Assembly: GCA_003531665.1 (NCBI GenBank) | Contig: DQFC01000022.1 | Location: forward strand, 21,536 to 29,520 | Direction: 5' to 3' | DNA length: 7,985 bases | Source of the DNA: Candidatus Collierbacteria bacterium | Lineage (GTDB): Bacteria > Patescibacteriota > Microgenomatia > UBA1400 > MFAQ01 | In this document: one piece after another, positions 5,931 to 7,985 of the stretch | Numbering within the stretch: position 1 is the stretch's first letter | How the letters are laid out: each line of letters starts with the position of its first letter | Program-made: the position numbers and the translations under genes | Notes under the pieces: model-generated | What the model saw: the letters and a program-made list of their open reading frames with translations, nothing else | What the model was told of the DNA's origin: nothing | Database searches by the model: none

Positions 5931-7643
5931 ATGAAGAAGACCCTGGGTTTTATAACAAGAAATGTCTCATTAATTTTTCTTATAATTCTACTTTTTGTTA
6001 GCTCGGTGTTAAAGATATTAGAAGTAAGCGGACACAATTTCCCATTTACCACGGATCAGGGTCGAGACATGGTGGATATGCGCCACATGGTCGCCACCCA
6101 CACTCCTCGCCTTGTCGGTCCCACTACCAGTATCAATGGGGTTCTATTGGGACCATTCTGGTATTACTTCAATCTGGCTCCCTTCATTGTCGGGGAAGGG
6201 GATCCATCGTACATTGTCTATTGGCAGATTCTCTGGTATCAGCTTTCGGTAGTTATTTTATGGTTTGTCCTAAAAAAGAATCATCCATCACTTGCGCTGA
6301 TTGTTTCCGTTTTGTTACTTCTCATGCCTACGGGCTTTAATACTGCCAGATATTTTTGGAATGCCAATTCGATGGTCTTTTTCACTATTCTTTATTTTGC
6401 CGCCCTTATCTGGGCCCTATTCCCCGATTCAAAAGTAGAGAATCCCAAAGACGTAATCCCGAAGAATATTTCGTCATTGCGAACCCCGCCAACGGCGGGG
6501 TGTGGCAATCTATATGAATCATCCAATTTTAGGTTACTTATTCTCGGTCTCATTTCCGGTCTGGCCATGCAGATCGAAGCCGCCTTCGGCATTCTTTTCT
6601 TCCCCTTCGCCTTCCTCTATTTTGTGATCTCGTCATCGCTCCGTCGCACGGTGGGATGGCAATCTATAAAACATATCTTTAAAAATTCCATTCCTCTGAT
6701 TGCCGGCTTCGGCCTTACGCTACTCCCTCAAGTCCTCTTCGAACTCAAACACGGTTTTATCATGACCAAGATTCTCTTGAGAGAATTTTCCGGCCAAGGC
6801 ACCATGCTCGGCGAGAAAATTACTTTTGCCGAAAAAGTAGCTCAGCGCTGGGAACATCTCCAATTATTAATTCTGAGATCGACTCACTTACCGCCAAATT
6901 ACGTACCCTATTTATACCTTTTTGCTCTAGTTATATTCCTATATGTCTACATCATTACCAAAAAATCAAAGTCCGAGGCTATCAAGCTTTGGTCACTTTC
7001 TTTTTGGTTCACCTTATTTGCCACCGTGTTTTATCTTCTCTTTCCTCAGAAGCTCAAGGAGTGGTACACGCTGGGTCTCTCCATCCCCTTAGTGTTATTT
7101 TTTGGGTGCTTTCTGAGCTACCTTTGGGAGAGAAAATCCATCATTATCAAGACACTAATAGTTGTTCTCATGGGTATGGCGGTTTACTATTCACTTAAGT
7201 CTCAGTGGGATTATACCCGGGACGTTGCATGGAAACCTTCAGATGACCGTAGTAATATGCGGAACGAAATTGCTGCCTTGGATTGGGTCTATCAAAACGC
7301 CGAAGGCAAGGGGTTTAAGGTATACAGCTACTTGCCTTCTGTTTACGATTTTCCCTATAACCACCTCTTCTGGTGGTACGGCAACCACAAATATGGTTAC
7401 GAGCCCCTCGAGACAGCCTATTTACCCGGTCAGCCGGAATATATCCGGGATGTGGACAAAATTTGGATCAACAAGAGGGATTCAGGTTCTCAAGATTTAA
7501 CCTTTCTCATCATCGAAGAGGATATGGATATGCCCAAAAGGACGGAAGTTTGGTTAGGTAATTTCTCGAAACTCTGTCTTCTCAAAGAAAAAATCTTTCC
7601 CTGGCATGCCTCAGTCCGCATGCTGTCCGCGTGTCGTAGGTAA
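5931..7643 (+). CDS. Multi-pass membrane protein, GT-C glycosyltransferase-like (GT39/ArnT-type)
   Basis: A 570-residue integral membrane protein. By eye there are about ten or more helices, including 12-30, 97-114, 119-135, 147-164, 201-232, 253-270, 325-343, 352-371, 379-398 and 402-420. A soluble C-terminal part of about 150 residues follows. Just after the first helix comes FPFTTDQGRDMVDM (37-50); an acidic residue in this extracytoplasmic loop is the hallmark of GT-C enzymes that use polyprenyl-phosphate sugars. The likely role is adding a sugar to a surface glycan, lipid or protein on the outer face, complementing the cytoplasmic enzymes upstream. The start is 12 bases after the upstream stop without a Shine-Dalgarno site. 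Oddity: residues 181-195 in the loop between helices near 147-164 and 201 are encoded by an inserted palindromic element, and residues about 234-246 overlap a possible degenerate second copy. The reading frame stays intact, so the protein is probably functional. Confidence 0.8.
   Translation: MKKTLGFITRNVSLIFLIILLFVSSVLKILEVSGHNFPFTTDQGRDMVDMRHMVATHTPRLVGPTTSINGVLLGPFWYYFNLAPFIVGEGDPSYIVYWQILWYQLSVVILWFVLKKNHPSLALIVSVLLLLMPTGFNTARYFWNANSMVFFTILYFAALIWALFPDSKVENPKDVIPKNISSLRTPPTAGCGNLYESSNFRLLILGLISGLAMQIEAAFGILFFPFAFLYFVISSSLRRTVGWQSIKHIFKNSIPLIAGFGLTLLPQVLFELKHGFIMTKILLREFSGQGTMLGEKITFAEKVAQRWEHLQLLILRSTHLPPNYVPYLYLFALVIFLYVYIITKKSKSEAIKLWSLSFWFTLFATVFYLLFPQKLKEWYTLGLSIPLVLFFGCFLSYLWERKSIIIKTLIVVLMGMAVYYSLKSQWDYTRDVAWKPSDDRSNMRNEIAALDWVYQNAEGKGFKVYSYLPSVYDFPYNHLFWWYGNHKYGYEPLETAYLPGQPEYIRDVDKIWINKRDSGSQDLTFLIIEEDMDMPKRTEVWLGNFSKLCLLKEKIFPWHASVRMLSACRR
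6472..6514 (+). repeat. REP-like palindromic element inserted in frame in a coding gene
   Basis: The element begins CGTCATTGCGA and ends GTGGCAATCTATA. Inside is a hairpin with outer arms ATTGC (6476-6480) and GCAAT (6505-6509), and an inner perfect 7-bp stem CCCCGCC (6484-6490) / GGCGGGG (6494-6500) around an AAC loop. GTCATTGCGA...GCAATCT palindromes are, from memory, widespread intergenic repeats in bacteria. Here the copy lies inside the GT-C-like gene and encodes roughly SSLRTPPTAGCGNLY in a hydrophilic loop between membrane helices. The strong GC stem is unlike the surrounding sequence. Confidence 0.7.
6631..6668 (+). repeat. Possible degenerate second copy of the palindromic element
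   Basis: It starts CGTCATCGCTCCG and ends TGGCAATCTATA, so it shares both ends with the element at 6472 (one change in the left end, ATCGC for ATTGC). It is shorter by five bases and has a weaker core, CCGT (6641-6644) / ACGG (6648-6651). It starts 116 bases after the first copy ends and lies in a second hydrophilic loop of the same membrane protein. Because the core differs, coincidence cannot be excluded. Confidence 0.45.
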
Positions 7644-7664
7644 TGATCCCGTAGGCACGTAACC

Positions 7665-7699
7665 TATAATTTGCATTCATAGCTGCTATGTAGTAAAAT
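7665..7699 (+). promoter_or_regulatory. Promoter-like boxes upstream of the small cysteine protein gene
   Basis: The 90-base gap after the membrane protein gene holds two candidate -10 boxes. TATAAT at 7665-7670 is perfect but has no visible -35. TAAAAT at 7694-7699 is preceded, at an ideal 17-base spacing, by TTGCAT at 7671-7676, a partial -35 match. The second would start transcription near 7706 and give a leader of about 28 bases containing the Shine-Dalgarno site. No terminator for the preceding operon is seen in the gap. Confidence 0.5.
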
Positions 7700-7722
7700 A
7701 CCCGCATCTAAGTTCATAGAAA

Positions 7723-7728
7723 AAGGAG
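7723..7728 (+). promoter_or_regulatory. Strong Shine-Dalgarno site AAGGAG
   Basis: AAGGAG lies five bases before the ATG at 7734 and fixes that start. It is the only strong ribosome binding site in the window; the other starts rely on coupling or on a -10 box beside the start codon. Confidence 0.85.
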
Positions 7729-7733
7729 TTTGC

Positions 7734-7952
7734 ATGGACCAATTACTTGACCTTCACAAGAAAGTCCCATTCGCCGTCAGAGATGCGTTTTTACAATTTT
7801 CAAGAAACGGACGTTGGGGTACCTGTGGTGGATGCCCCAAAGACAGCAACGGCCACACTTACCCAGAGGCGTGTGCCGACACTATTCGAGGAGACCACCA
7901 ACTAGATCTGCAAGCCCTTATGGAAACATATCTACGTTATCTGAATGACTAA
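7734..7952 (+). CDS. Small cysteine-containing protein of unknown function
   Basis: A 72-residue soluble protein that I do not recognise. Residues 1-24 look helical and amphipathic (LLDLHKKVPFAVRDAFLQF). The middle has the motif WGTCGGCPKDSNGHTYPEAC (28-47), with C31-x2-C34 and C47 plus H41 (or H55). This could bind a zinc ion or another metal, or form a disulfide. The remainder (LDLQALMETYLRYL, 57-70) is again helical. There is no signal peptide, so it is probably cytoplasmic. It is very likely a real gene despite its size: it has a strong Shine-Dalgarno site, promoter-like boxes upstream, and an intrinsic terminator starting nine bases after its stop, so it seems to be expressed alone. It has no visible link to the glycosyltransferases. 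Possible roles such as a small metal-binding regulator or adaptor are speculation. Confidence 0.8.
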   Translation: MDQLLDLHKKVPFAVRDAFLQFSRNGRWGTCGGCPKDSNGHTYPEACADTIRGDHQLDLQALMETYLRYLND

Positions 7953-7961
7953 CCAATACTC

Positions 7962-7985
7962 CCTCACCGTTTCGGTGAGGTTTTT
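7962..7985 (+). terminator. Intrinsic (Rho-independent) terminator
   Basis: A perfect 8-bp stem CCTCACCG (7962-7969) / CGGTGAGG (7973-7980) with a TTT loop is followed directly by at least five T residues up to the window edge. It lies nine bases after the stop of the small cysteine protein gene and is the only clear terminator in the window. Confidence 0.9.

Noticed and set aside
6421..6535. Suspected frameshift in the membrane protein gene, because hydrophobic sequence gives way to a hydrophilic, proline-containing stretch
   Set aside because: Membrane-type sequence resumes in the same frame, and the odd stretch is explained by the palindromic element plus a normal loop.
7162..7500. Open frame of 112 codons within the membrane protein gene
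   Set aside because: It is a shifted-frame shadow of the C-terminal part of the GT-C-like protein, which continues through it uninterrupted.

Overview
The window reads as a compact stretch of a Candidate Phyla Radiation (Patescibacteria) genome, most likely a Microgenomates-type lineage. This is inferred from protein style and layout, not from a marker gene. The grounds are tightly packed genes on one strand, GT-C-like membrane proteins with the N-terminal DQGRD style seen in that group, few Shine-Dalgarno sites, and several small or mid-sized proteins of unrecognised function. Translation fits the standard bacterial code: one gene ends in TGA and I see no in-frame TGA inside the genes. All nine genes are on the + strand. 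I found no rRNA, tRNA, CRISPR array, insertion sequence or origin.

Layout. Bases 1-444 are the 3' end of a gene cut by the window edge, probably the soluble C-terminal domain of a large membrane protein. Three bases later comes a family 2 glycosyltransferase of the WaaE-like kind (448-1365). Then three successive genes each have a TATAAT box only 6-7 bases before the start codon: a conserved protein of unknown function (1437-2033), a DHH/DHHA1 phosphoesterase resembling NrnA (2051-3103), and a rhamnosyltransferase-like GT2 (3119-4048). The last of these leads a tightly coupled run with a second WaaE-like GT2 (4051-4857), a GT4 glycosyltransferase (4854-5918, ATGA overlap) and a GT-C-like multi-pass membrane protein (5931-7643). 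After a 90-base gap with promoter-like boxes comes a stand-alone 72-residue cysteine-containing protein (7734-7952), which has a strong Shine-Dalgarno site and its own intrinsic terminator at the very end of the window.

How the genes work together (inference). The three GT2 enzymes and the GT4 would build a glycan on the cytoplasmic side of the membrane from nucleotide sugars. The GT-C-like protein, and perhaps the truncated first gene, would use lipid-linked sugars on the outer side. The window is therefore largely a cell-surface glycan locus. The unknown protein and the NrnA-like phosphoesterase interrupt it and carry their own promoter-like boxes, so they may have no functional tie to glycan synthesis.

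Most notable observations: (1) a repeated -10-box-next-to-start-codon arrangement that suggests leaderless transcripts; (2) a REP-like palindrome inserted in frame in the GT-C-like gene, with a possible degenerate second copy 116 bases downstream; (3) two unrecognised proteins with distinctive motifs.
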